The position numbers were made by a program, and so were the translations under genes. A stretch of DNA of 55,403 nt, from positions 622,001-677,403 of the forward strand of contig JAQGDQ010000088.1 in assembly GCA_030141605.1 (NCBI GenBank), read 5' to 3'. This document shows positions 39,866 through 51,399 of this stretch, one piece after another (the first letter of the stretch is position 1; every line of letters begins with the position of its first letter). The DNA comes from Tubiluchus corallicola (Eukaryota; Priapulida; Priapulimorpha; Priapulimorphida; Tubiluchidae). Under the pieces are notes generated by a model. That model saw nothing but the letters and a program-made list of their open reading frames with translations. It was not told where the DNA came from and ran no database searches.

Positions 39866-42800
39866 ATGGGAACAAAAGACGCATCATCCTCAAGGTGGAC
39901 TTACTTGTATAATAAAGAAAATGGCACAGTATTAGGAAGAGATCGCAAAGCATGGGGTAAGTTAATGTAGAGTCACTTGTGTGAAATGTTTGGAACACGA
40001 TCATTATATTTTCATAATAATATATTTTTATAAGTTCATTATACGTAATAATAAATTAATCTTTTCACTCTTTTTTGTCGCACAGGAGTAACGTAAGTTA
40101 TGTACTTATGTGACATCCAGTAAATAAGTATTCTTCGCGGTTACATTCATTCTAGGGGTATTCTATAAACCTAGACCGCTTAATTTATGGAAAGAGATAT
40201 TGTGGTTGAGGTATCTCTACCGGATCAGTGGTGCAGTGAGCTAGGATACAGTCAGGTCACAAACCTCTTAGTACTTCCTGGCATGAATAAAAAATAAATA
40301 TTATTAATTTACGACGCGAATAAAGCCATTTGAAAGTTTTTTTAGTATTAGTATTTAGCTTTAGTATTTGATTGCAGAAGACATCGAGAAAAGCCTAACT
40401 TAATACCATTCTACGTTCAAAGGCAGTAGCTGCGTGATATAAAATACAATTATAAAAACTTAATAAGTGTTACTACTAACTTCACGGTGGGACATCGTGA
40501 CTGTTGTTATGAGAGTTCTTCATTTTTCCTGGCCTCTGCCCATCGAACGTGACCAAAGAAACTACAATTGCTCACGCTGTGCGTAATTTGCAGCCATCGC
40601 ACATTATAATTTACCTTCAAGTTAGTAACAATATAGCCCAACAATTCTTTTTCAGCACAGCTAATTGGATTTTTCACCATCTTTTACTCCTGTCTGGCGG
40701 GATGGTTTGCGATTCATCTTTTAGTATTTCAGACTACTTTAGATGACGTCGTCCCAAAATATTATGGAATAACCAGTATTCTTGGCGGAAACCCGGGTAA
40801 GACTATTAATGCTGCATCTAGTCAATGTTTTTAAAAACATTAATGGGGAAATTTGCACAGAGTCTCTGACATTTAACTGACGTCCGTACGAGCCGGGGCG
40901 GGGGGGGGTTCCATCAAATACGTGTTATTTATGCAATCACCAAATCTTTTTGGGCACCGGCCAAATGTTGAAAAAATAAAATAATATTATTATAATATTA
41001 TCGTGTATGCCAACGCGGTGATTGAAAATGACATGGGCAGAATCATCGATACCTTTGCTAGTCGTAAGAATCGTAAATGTCATTTGTTTTGAATCACGCA
41101 TGCAGTCATAGTCATCACGGCTTAATGTGAACTTGGTTCCTTTGCTGCTCTGTTACACACCTGTATGTATGGACTTTCGAAATTTTTTTGTCTCTTCTGA
41201 TTTGTTTCTATGATTATGGGTGATGATGGTCTGTATATAGTCCTATATGTGCCAAATCAATCAATGACAAATTATCGTCACAGCTGGATATTCAAAATTA
41301 TCCAAGATTTTGAATAACTATGCGAAGAACCAGGAGCATAGAACATAGTATAGAACATAACAAATTTGTACATAGAACAGTTCAAATCTAGACTTGTGTG
41401 GTAACTATTCGCATGTCTATGCTCGCTAGAATAATGTATGTGTGTGATGAATGATGATGATGAATATGTGCGATGATGGTGGTGAATAATACACCATTTT
41501 GTCTCTGTATATTTTAGTTTATTAGCAAATTTATAACGCATTATCTGGTCAGGTTTTGCCAGTCCTTTTTTTGGGTTGGCGCTGTATTTTTCGGGCAAAA
41601 GTGGCTGAGCCCTCTCCCTGAAAAAATCGGGCCGTACGCCTATGCGACCCCTGACACTGGTCATCCGACTCGGTCCGCTGGTCTCTCAGTCTGCGAGACT
41701 CTTCATCTTTCAGACACCAGCGCATTACCCAGTCTCACAGTCTATCACAGATTACATTAGTTATGGTCTTTCCCATTATTTCCGTGAGATACCCGTGAAT
41801 TTTAAGTTGAAACTAATTTACTAATAGGTCAATTTGCTGGCGAATAATAGACCGGGAAGGAATATGTGCAGGCTTACAATTTTGTTTGTTTTACTATTTT
41901 AGTGAGTACACCGATGGCATGTTGACGTGTCAGTGAAGTGAACCTAACTTGATGCACTTTTTAAGGTCTTTAAACAAAATAAACAACATTTTTGTAGGCA
42001 ATGATAATAACGACGAATATAAAGCAAGAACATTTTTATTTCCAGCAATGGGGTTTCGACCTCGTCCCGAGTACGATGTGGCAGAGTTCAGGTTTAGACC
42101 AACTAATCCAAACTCGTGGCAAATATATAACAAATCACTAACAGACTTTGTGGCTAGTAAGTTCGCCATATGATTTGTTTTAATTCTATAGGTCGAATGC
42201 CCGATGAGTTAATTAAAGAAGCTTTTATAGCTTTCAAGTGCACCGCTATAAATCAGCATAATTTACACAGAATTTGTTTGGCAGTATTAAAAACTGCAGG
42301 TTAAAAACTTATTCTTCAACTTTGGAAGGTACTTGTAATTACATGTAATATTTAGGGAATAGTTTGTCCGGTGTAGTAATTAATTTAAATTGTTTAGTTG
42401 GTTGAACCTACATATCTGTAGTAAATTCTACTAGGCTTTCGTGGAGAATCTAGCTGCTGCTGTTTTTAATTACATGTGTACATGTTTATAAAGCAATACT
42501 AAAAAGAATTATAAGGCTTAATTTTTGCTTTTACAAGCGAGGATAGTAAGCTATTGTCTTCACTGTTGCAGAATATGATATAGATAACCAACAAGGTGAG
42601 GACTTTGTTACTTGTACAGAGTACCCTCCAGCTGATAAAGTTTGCAGGTTCATCCCAGCTGACTTTTTACCTGACGAATGCACACCTGAGCATGGTTTTG
42701 GATTCAGCGAAGGAATCCCTTGCTTAGCTATTACTCTCAATAAGGTATTTATTGTAAATTAAACCACCTTTTTGCATTTTGCTCATACAACATGTGTGTA

Positions 42801-45254
42801 CACATTAACTATACAGTTCGGCTAAAGATGGTTTCCCCTGTGAAAAAATAATATTGTGCCCTGGTAACATATACAGTTACAGCGACAGACCACCCGGTGT
42901 GCTTTTTACCGAGCATAGTAAAATCGAAAGCAAGTATTTCACCTGCTCTTGCATGAGATGACGGCGTCACGGCACCATGACGCTCCTAAAATTTTTAATT
43001 ACAGTGAATGTATAAAGCGTATTTACCGCACGTCTGGAATACGTTATGCGTAAAAATCACTTTATATTATTTTCAATTAACCCGTTTATCAGACATCCGT
43101 TATTGCATTATTTATTCTACAGCTATTCTTATTAGATTTTTTATACGTATCATTTGGTATGTTCATTCTACCAATTGAAATTAAACTTGTACAAATTTAA
43201 ATTCTTTTAGAATGAAACTACAAACTCATCTTTTTAAGCGACAGTTTAATGCATAAGTTGCAAATGTTTTGTGGATTTTTGTTATGATTGATAAATAAGT
43301 TTAATTAAGCATTTTAGTATTTTTATCTAAATTACTTTAGTTGTACAGCGCCTTTGAAAAAATAAAGAAAGTTTATTTTACATAATTATAAATACATTAT
43401 GATAATTATCATCATTATTATAATTATATACGCAGCTGGATACGCAACAACGCATAACGCATTCTGGAAGTCTGGTGATTATATTATAAATTTATTCGTT
43501 TCTTAATTTTACTGATTTTTTTGTTGTGAATTTATCGTACATTGTTCTCGAATTTACCGACATAGCAAAACTTTCTGAACCTGTTTACGTAAGGTTTTGC
43601 GTAAAAACATAGACAATAGGTCTATATAATACAAGTTATAGGTGTAAATGTCTTACTGTACTCTGCTTATTTATTGCGTAATTATAACAAATCAAAGCAC
43701 CTTGCATTATAAATGAATAGCGCATGCATAATTATGGTTTATATGGTGATTGTGTGATTTTATGAGGCCCGGGGATCTTAACTCTGTGTAGTAGTATGTT
43801 GAATCGATCCCTGCAAGTAAAGTAATACATTTGTCCACGGCTTTTCTTGAATTTGACATAAATCGGAACTACTCTCACTGATCTGCCATTCATTTCGCAC
43901 ATTTCATTACCATTGTTACAAGAATTGTAACTAAACAAAATCTCTTGCATTGTTACTAAACAAAAACTCTTGTATTGTAAATGTACTTATTGATGCATAT
44001 AACATGTTAGCAGAGAAACTGCTTGTGTGGTAAAACAGAGATAAGATATTCATTTATTTTTTCAGATCTATGCCTGGATTCCTGATATCCATGATGATGA
44101 AAGTTTTCATAAATTGATCACAAATGGCGCAGATCCAGACGCTGTACCACCACAAGAGTTAATAGATAGATTCGAAGAACATGCTGATCAGCGAGACGTC
44201 GTGTGGGTCACATGCAAAGGAAAAGTATACAATTTCTATACATTTTTTTTCAATTTCGTAGGTCAAAGCACGTAATAGGTATCTGCCAAAGTGTTGGTTT
44301 TGTTATGCATGCTCACCATATATACTTATCATAGTTCATGTGATATAAAAACTCTGCCGAGTGGGTGGCCAATCTTCTCAACTGCTAGTTATGCAACTTG
44401 GATTATTAGTTTTGTTGTTTCCTAAAACCGTTGGTCTGTTAACAATTTGGCAAAACCTTTTGTTGACCAGAGCCTAATATACTTCATGATCAATAGTGGC
44501 CTAACAATGAGTAACGGACTCTGAGTAATCTGGTAATCACCACTGAGAAACAGAGACCTTTTGCGGTGCGAATTGGGCTGCAAAGTTAAGCAGCAATGGA
44601 TCTAGCCGCTAAAAGGATGGGCAACCACGGGTGAAACTGTTTCTGGTCAGTACCATTTGTCATGCTGTCTATAGCTTCTTTCCACGACATCCAGCCCTGG
44701 TTCATCTTAGATTATTGTCAATAATTAATGTTAGATTACTACCAGGCAGAGATGTAGTTATAGTGTCAAAAGTAGTGAATGGAGAGCCTAGTTAGTGCTA
44801 CTAACTACTACTATTATATAAACCTCTATAATGCTTAAACTACAATTTACTATACCAGTGAGAACCTAACTTTATCACAAGTCGAACGACATGCGTATCT
44901 AAGTGCCATATATTACGTTATATAAACGAAATGAAATTTGTGTAATCACATTGACATTTGCGCTGTCCAATTACACTAGGGCATTAATTTAATTACTTCT
45001 TTCAGTTTCCCGAAGACGATGAAAATCTGGGCGGAGCAGAGTACTACCCAGACTATGGTGGCTATGAAAAACATTATTATCCATATGTAAACCACCCTTT
45101 ATACAAGCAACCGTTTGTTATGGTTCGTTTTCCCAATGTGACAAGAGCCGCGACAATCAACGTTGAATGCAGACCTTGGGCAAAGAACATAGAAACAGAC
45201 AGAACGGATCGTCGTGGTTTAGTTGATTTTGAACTTTATATTGAAGAGGATTAA
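39866..45254 (+). CDS. ATP1B: Na+/K+-transporting ATPase beta subunit
   Basis: The beta subunit chaperones the catalytic alpha subunit to the plasma membrane and modulates K+ binding. Six exons join in phase: 39866-39956, 40656-40796, 42046-42156, 42572-42744, 44066-44224, 45006-45254 (TAA). The product is 307 aa, the usual family length. It is a type II membrane protein: a 30-residue cytoplasmic N-terminus with KENGTVLGRDRKAW, then one membrane span of about 20 residues at 34-55 (GFFTIFYSCLAGWFAIHLLV), then a large ectodomain. All six ectodomain cysteines of the family are present at about 129, 139, 151, 165, 222 and 280. The YYPYVNHPLYKQPF motif matches the vertebrate YYPYYGK region. One N-glycosylation sequon, NVT, lies at 269-271. 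The final residues are acidic (IEED). The start Met fits family length. Which vertebrate paralogue it corresponds to cannot be told here. Confidence 0.95.
40885..41645. mobile_element. Possible repeat element in ATP1B intron 2
   Basis: A GTCCGTACGAGCCGGGG sequence followed by a G9 run (about 40880-40912) and a GGGCCGTACGCC sequence near 41629-41640 are roughly inverted and far more GC-rich than their surroundings. Similar G-run termini occur in animal repeats. Boundaries and class are uncertain. Confidence 0.25.
43021..43480. mobile_element. MITE with GAATRCGTTATGCG ends, copy 1
   Basis: The left end, TCTGGAATACGTTATGCGT, pairs with the reverse complement of the right end, TTCCAGAATGCGTTATGCGT. 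Both are preceded by an ACC-like outer segment (TTTACCGCACG / AATCACCAGAC). The unit of about 460 bp lies in intron 4 of the ATPase beta gene and has no ORF. A second member of the family lies at 51169-51352. Confidence 0.55.
44545..44655 (+). mobile_element. 5S rRNA-like sequence (5S pseudogene or 5S-derived SINE)
   Basis: GCAAAGTTAAGCAGCAA (44580-44596) resembles the 5S box A region (GAAGCTAAGCAG). AAGGATGGGCAACCACGGGT (44613-44632) resembles the box C region (TGGATGGGAGACCGCCTGGG), at about the right spacing. The 5' third is poorly conserved, so this is not a functional 5S gene. It lies in intron 5 of the ATPase beta gene. Confidence 0.4.
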
Positions 45255-47016
45255 ACAACGTAATGAAATTTTTCGTTCTTATAGTGAAAGAGAAGCATTT
45301 TTATTTTCCAGTAATAGGTAACTCAGTTGCTTTCCCTTTACCCCTAATAACACGAGCATTTTCACTTAACCAAATAATGTAATGCGGCTATTATCCTTTT
45401 ACCAAAGCTGAGGTGCAGTGGTAAACGATACGATAAAGAGAACATAGTCTGCATGTCTTACGTAAAATTAATATTTACTTATCCCCAGTGCTTGATAGTG
45501 TTAGAAAGAAAATGTTATTCATGTACAACAGATAGCCTACTGTAGCAATAATAGTTATTATGTTATGTAAATCTAAAGTAAAGATTGATGTAGTCAGCCT
45601 ACGACAAATTGTAGGCGAAGATTTTACATTATCATTATTATCAAAGGCTCAATGCAGCTGTGATAGGCTACCAGCAAGCTGTCAAAACTTAGCAATGAAA
45701 AAACTGATTTAATGTAACGGCACATTTAATGTATGCCACTCCTAATCAACACTCATCAGATTCGTCACCATCTGCGAGTATGAGCCAATTCGTTAAATTA
45801 TAATAACGTTATTATAATGTTAAACGGTCATTATATTATTTTATTTTGCATCAAAACAGATGCAACCATATATATATATATATATATATATTACGTCGAT
45901 AGGGCCTAATTAAATATCTTCCTTGTTTTCCTACAGGCTGTGATCCAACAATGTTTTTAAACATTCTCTTCCTCAAAAGATACTGAACTAACTTCTACTG
46001 CGTACAACATAATTGGTAAACTATGTACGTGTATCAAAGTTTTAGACACCATTTAACACACGTCCTCCTATCGAATTCAAAGATTCACACACAAATCTGC
46101 TTTTACGTATTTACAGCAATGTCCATAATTGTCTCATATTACAGTTTTTGTATTATACAGATAATTTTAGCGAATGTATTGAACAGAGGCGTAATAATTC
46201 AGTGTCGCCCATCCACTAAAATATATTAAAAGGCAACATACTTTTTTTCAAGAATGATTACTTGAGTGATAAAATATTATCATGGAAACGTAATTTCGCA
46301 TTTCCGGGGGTGACTAGTTCTTCGCTGTTACGTACATTTCGATATTTGCAAAAAAACAGGGCCTGTACTTATCAGTTTAGAAACGTTCAGTTGTGACAAG
46401 TGCACACGTTCGAGAGCTCATGCGTGAGCACAACAGTACTTGAAATTTGAATTTTAAGCTGAATGTTAAACGCGAAGCTCTTGGAACATTTGTGATGTTG
46501 AAAATTATGTTCAGTTGTGATGTTTATCACTAGCTGGGCTCGCTCGCCGTTAATTAGGTTTTTAGTCAATTATTTAATTATCAGAAACGCTTTGGCATTA
46601 TTGTAGGTGATGTAATGCATATACTTTTTACTGTAATTCAAAATGTAGTAGGATATGAAAATATCATCCCATTTTCCTTTAAACAGACAAACTATATAGC
46701 AGCTGGACACACAAGCAAGTGGATATGTAAAGTACGCAAAAAGCTAACAAATGTATCTAGTTAACTTGCTGTTCCGCCCATAGCATATTCAGATTGTCCG
46801 CCGGCTTAGTGCGCGAAGCGGCAAGTACATAAAAAAGTATAATAAGTGGCTTCCTTTGCTTATGGTAACATTGCTAGTTACTGTAGAGATTACACACATG
46901 TCAACGCCACACTTAAACTGATTTGTGAGACAGGACGCAGTTTCGGTGTCGTGAAAGGAAGCAACAATATGTAAGCTTCAAATGTTGAGAAAACTTTTTA
47001 GGTCGCGAAGTGAAAG
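45255..47016. other. Intergenic region downstream of ATP1B
   Basis: No gene is supported. An (AT)n tract is at 45868-45892. No canonical AATAAA was seen close to the ATPase beta stop; an ATTAAA near 45908 is a weak candidate. The last few hundred bases must include the 5' end of the next gene. Confidence 0.4.
45868..45892. repeat. (AT)n microsatellite
   Basis: About 25 bases of perfect alternating A and T. Confidence 0.95.
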
Positions 47017-50000
47017 ATGTGTACATCGATAGAAGTTGCTCTGCTAGGTTGTGCTGTTTGGGGTCTAGTGTTTTTTATGTCTGGTGTAATCGGTACTGTA
47101 GTGGGTTCTCTGGCAGTTAGTAGAATGCCCGTCAGCGCGTTTTCAGTCACACTCTTGTGGGTTGGATCAACAGTATGCGCTGTAATGGTGAGTGTCACAT
47201 ACGTTTTACAAAGAATCATGATAAGCAGATTCATTTTCGTAGCTAGAACAAAGAGCAATTTTTTTCCTTTTTCTGGAATAGCAGCTTATAATTTATATTT
47301 ATTATCAGTGAGTAACGAAAGGTGAACGCGAACTGCGAAGGTACACCAGTATTTTTAATCGGGCGATTTCGAACACCAGAAACTAGTATGACTACACATA
47401 ATAATTTCCCAACTAATTTGAATTGTAAAACTTGTTTCTAAAGGTAAAAATAAGCAACCAAAAATACATGCAAAAAGTGAAAAAGATAAATTTTTACTTC
47501 GGGTTGGTTCGTGAGTAAAATTTAAAGTTAAATTAATTGTACATGTATATAATTTTGTGCAAAATGTAAACTGGACAGGCTAATAATAATAGGGCTTTGA
47601 TAACTAAATTGCATGCCGAATGTAGAATGGATTTATTGTAAAATTCAGAATTGATAGCGAATAAGAAATATAAATGTGATACAAATGATGCGACATTATA
47701 TATAAAACAAACTCCATTGCTCTGTGTACGATTAATGCCACTTAAATCAGCTACAAAAAAGAACCTAATGTGCCTGCCAACAGCGTGGAATGGTATTAAA
47801 CAAGAAGTTAAATGACCCAGCTGCATGGGCTGTTTCTGCTCTAGGACCCTAGTTAATGGCTGTTCGAGATGCTTACAATGTTGCCAATTTGCCAAAACAT
47901 GGTGATAATAATTGAAGATGCCATGATGACACCTACAATGATGCCATGTCATTATATTCATAACACCCCAGCCAAGGTGTCATTCTCCTGGCCCCCCTCT
48001 ACCTCACCTTTGGAACTGTGAAAGACATTTATAGTTGCCAGCTTGGTGTCCCCTGAGCCTTGGTTCCTTAAGAAAGTGCTTAATCTTCTTATGCGCTAAT
48101 TTGGCCCTATAACTTCATCAGCTGTTTTCTTAATACTCGGATTTAGAAAAATTACGCTTAGCTGTCAAGGGATATTTCTCGAATAAAGTCCTGTAAATTG
48201 CCATTTTCTTTTAACATTTTATATTATTTTAATGTTAACTATATTACAATCAATGCATTCACTTAGATCAACATGTCAAGTTGTCTCAACCTACATAACA
48301 CTTAAGCGTAAGCATGTATGGGACATTCTGCTACAGAGATTGTAGTACGGACTCGGCACTAGTACGGACTGGAACGGTTCACCACTGCTACTGTACGTTC
48401 GCTACTACTACACTTCGTCAGGAAAATTTCCTTGCTATATGTTATTACCTTATCCCTTTAGCAAAAGTATTTCAGATCGCCACTAATACGGTTCGCCTCT
48501 ATTACGATTGAAAGTGGTACGTTTTGACATTACTATGATTTGCCACTGTCAGAATTTGCCATTACTACACTTCCACCAGAAAAATTTCTTTACTATGTTA
48601 ATATATTATCCCTTTAACAAGTGTTTCAGTTCGCCACTTGTACATTTTGTCACTACTGCGCTTCACCACTGGTACAATTCGCCAGTAAATTTTTTTTGCT
48701 ACTTTATTACCTTATCCCTTTAAAAATGTTTCAGTTCGCCATTATTACGTCTTGCCTCTAGTACAGTTCGTCGGGAAAATTTCTTTACTATATTATCACC
48801 TTATCCCTTTAACAAAAGTGTTTGAGTTCGCCACTACTACGGTTAGCCACTACTACGTTTCGCCACTCGCCCTACATGGTTCGCCAGTACTACATTTCAC
48901 CACTACTTTGGTTCGCAACTAAAATTTCTTTACTATGCTAATGCCTTATCCCTTTAAGCAAAAGTGTTTCAGTTCACCACCACTATGCTTCACCACTACT
49001 ACGTTTCGCCACCACTACGGCTCGTCACTACTATGGTTTCTCTCTACTAGGTTACTACCTTCGTATGATAGGCCTGAACCCAAAATAATCTGTGTCAGAG
49101 TTACAAGCCATTTGGGCAATTAGTTAAGGAGTTTTAACTTTTACAAATACTACTTTTGTCTCGTCCCAAGAGTTTTTTGCTCTGAACACAACCCGATCCC
49201 AAATCCTACACAGGAATGCCTTTTTAGACAACCCAGGAAACTTAACACACTAGGTCAGGTAGGTTTACGTATAACCTTTATAGACACTTTTGTTTTGTGA
49301 ACAAGCTTCTTTCGGACATAACAACCGATTTTGATAAAATTTGTGCACATGGTAGGCGTGTCACTGTACACCGGCTGTGCAAAAACGTTTGAATTAAATT
49401 CAATATGGCGGAGACAAGGCGATTTAGACTTTTCTTGAAAAATGACGTCCGCAGATTTTTTCATTCACAAGTTCATCCTGTACTTAATGTTGCAAAAATG
49501 ACAATATGCCCGAAAGTCCATGTTTGGGAAGCAATCAGTCGTACAAAAAAGCCCGCCATTCATCCAAAAAGCAAAAAAAAACAAGTAAAGTACCATGTAT
49601 TTAGCAAGTTTTTTCAGGGGCTAGCCGTTACTGTTTTGTGTGGTCTCATCGATTTTAAAAATGAAGATTGGATGCTTATTACTCCCTAAATGAGCCATTG
49701 TCAGGCCTGCAACAAACACCCAACAGTTACCTGCTCTTGGCCTACCAGGTCCGCGAACTATTTGGTCCAGTGGTAAAGGATTAGCCTTTTATGAGACCTT
49801 AAACAGAAAATGGCTGTCTTCCAGGGAAATAGCATTATGACAGTTTTTTTATTTGCCAAATAATACAGTACGACCTTTGGTTTACGATTCGTGATGTCCG
49901 CCATGTTGGCTGTCGGCTAACCGAATTTCGTCTTTGTAGGATTTACGATTCTTGAGTTAGCCACAAAAATCCTAGTAGGCGGCTGTAATGTGTCTTGAAT

Positions 50001-50652
50001 ATCCAAGTTACTACACCTGGAGAGCTCTTTTTCCAAGCAAAAACGCTTGCTAAACTTGTAGTTGCCACTCGGTAAAGGCCTGCAGTAGACCTATCAGACT
50101 TGCGTGGCTTGTGTACGAAAGCCTAAAGTTTTATGCCACCATAGTTACTTTATCCTTATATTACTCAAAGCAGATCCGCCATTAACCAAGATGGCGGCCG
50201 GTGGTGATAGTCCTGTCGAATGTCTATCCAACGAGCCGAAACCGTAGTAGTGGCGAACTAAGACACGTTTTGTTAAAGGGATAAGGTAATAAGGCATAAG
50301 CAAAGAAGTTTCACTGACGAACCGTTCTAGTGGCGAACAGTACTAGTGGCAAAACGTAGTAGTAGTGATCAAATGTATTAGTGGCAAAACTTAGTTGTGG
50401 CAAACCGTAGTAGTGGCGAACAGTAGTACTGGCGAACCGTACCACTGCCGAACTGTGAGTGGCGAAATGGTGGATACCTACTATAGATCCATGAGATGAA
50501 ATTACAGTTTATTTGAGCATAAAGTATGAGGATGCTTATGCACAGCAATGTATAATACAGATTTTTGTTGTGTTGGTCATTTTGTTTAGGTGACGCTTGC
50601 TGGTCTTATTTTGATTGCTCTAGGATTTTCAGGCCGTGTAGCTTCTAGAAAG
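47017..50652 (+). CDS. Unrecognised small multi-pass membrane protein, first two exons
   Basis: Exon 1 (47017-47187) begins at ATG and ends at ATG|GTGAGT. Exon 2 (50590-50652) follows TTTTGTTTAG and ends at AAG|GTATGC. The phases agree (0/0) and join 78 residues without a stop. The hydropathy is clear: a span at about 6-31 (VALLGCAVWGLVFFMSGV...), a polar SRMP turn, and a second span at about 41-71 (SVTLLWVGSTVCAVM joined to VTLAGLILIALGF), then a basic GRVASRK tail. The second span crosses the splice junction, which supports joining these exons. Further exons must lie beyond exon 2 and were not found before the window ends. I do not recognise the family. Exon 2 sits between the two arms of the long inverted repeat. 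Confidence 0.55.
48340..50478 (+). mobile_element. Foldback-like element, left copy (arm of long inverted repeat)
   Basis: From 48713 to 50478 this copy is the near-perfect reverse complement of 53662-55403. I saw only about half a dozen substitutions, one 25-bp gap (near 50446-50470) and one 1-bp difference in a T run. The copy itself has inverted ends. Its left part (48340-49060) is built of CGCCACTACTACGG-type units broken by CTTATCCCTTTAACAAAAGT spacers. Its right part (50235-50470) carries the same units and spacer in complement. The unique centre (49060-50235) has a 94-codon ORF and several ATGGCGG words. The outer left boundary is approximate. Confidence 0.75.
49405..49689 (+). other. 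94-aa ORF inside the left element copy, function unknown
   Basis: The ORF starts MAETRRFRLFLKNDVRRFFH and ends DWMLITP. It is Lys/Arg-rich (about pI 10 by eye) with one hydrophobic patch (GLAVTVLCGLI). The two copies give the same protein. No transposase or other domain is recognisable. It is uncertain whether it is translated; with two copies so young, an open frame alone proves little. Confidence 0.25.
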
Positions 50653-51168
50653 GTATGCTCATAATAATTTTTACTGTTTTCCGATAGCCCTCTCGAACTA
50701 GCAGTTGAAGTACATTTGTTTCAAATGTCAATGACACAGATGCAGTAATATTTTTTACAAAAAGGACGCAATATCGAGATAACACAATAACACAAAATTT
50801 TCTACAAAAGTTTTAGGTTCGATTTCTAGACTGTATCATTTGCAAGTCATGGCATTTAGCAACATAAACTGAATTACTTACAGTAATAATAAATGATTAA
50901 TTAACAACAATAAATCTAAGGCAGAACCTATATACAGAGAGGTGTTAATACTTGGGCTCGACCAACAAATTATACATCTCTTGGATTTACCCTTTATCGT
51001 GCACTCCTTTCACACTTTCTGTCAGATATTACATGTATTTTCGTGCAAGTTTTATTGTTATTAGTTTTATTAGTTTAATTTGTTTCATATAATCGTGCTA
51101 ATGAAAAGATAAATAAATGTCTTTGTTTAAATCACTACTAACGACCTTTTTGTGAAAACGCCTAAAGT

Positions 51169-51352
51169 AGCGTTTACTTGTCATCTGAAATGCGTTATCA
51201 ACTGCGGAATAGCTGCGTGCAAAAAATCAATAGGAAATAGCTGCAGCAAGAAATGCATAACAGCATAAAGCAGGTTTGATGAAAATAATATAAACTGATT
51301 TTATCTATTCCGCTATTCCGCATAACGCATTCCGGATTCCTGGTAAACGCCA
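51169..51352. mobile_element. MITE with GAATGCGTTATGCG ends, copy 2
   Basis: The left end (GCGTTTACTTGTCATCTGAA, then ATGCGTTATC) pairs with the reverse complement of the right end (GGCGTTTACCAGGAATCCGG, then AATGCGTTATGCGG). The total is about 184 bp with no ORF. It shares its core with the element at 43021-43480. Confidence 0.6.
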
Positions 51353-51399
51353 ATTAGGGTTCCGCTAATTTACAGCAGATCATTGTGAATCTTTATTAC

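Noticed and set aside
40196-40275. tRNA-like promoter boxes upstream of ATPase beta exon 2
   Set aside because: The A-box fits loosely (TGGTGCAGTGA) but the B-box has three mismatches; too weak to call a SINE.
41278-41664. 128-aa ORF on minus in the ATPase beta intron 2
   Set aside because: His/Ser-rich reading of a repeat-like region with ATGATGATG runs; no domain.
47533-47961. 142-aa ORF on minus in intron 1 of the membrane-protein gene
   Set aside because: No family resemblance and low-complexity intronic sequence; I see no evidence of splicing or a promoter.
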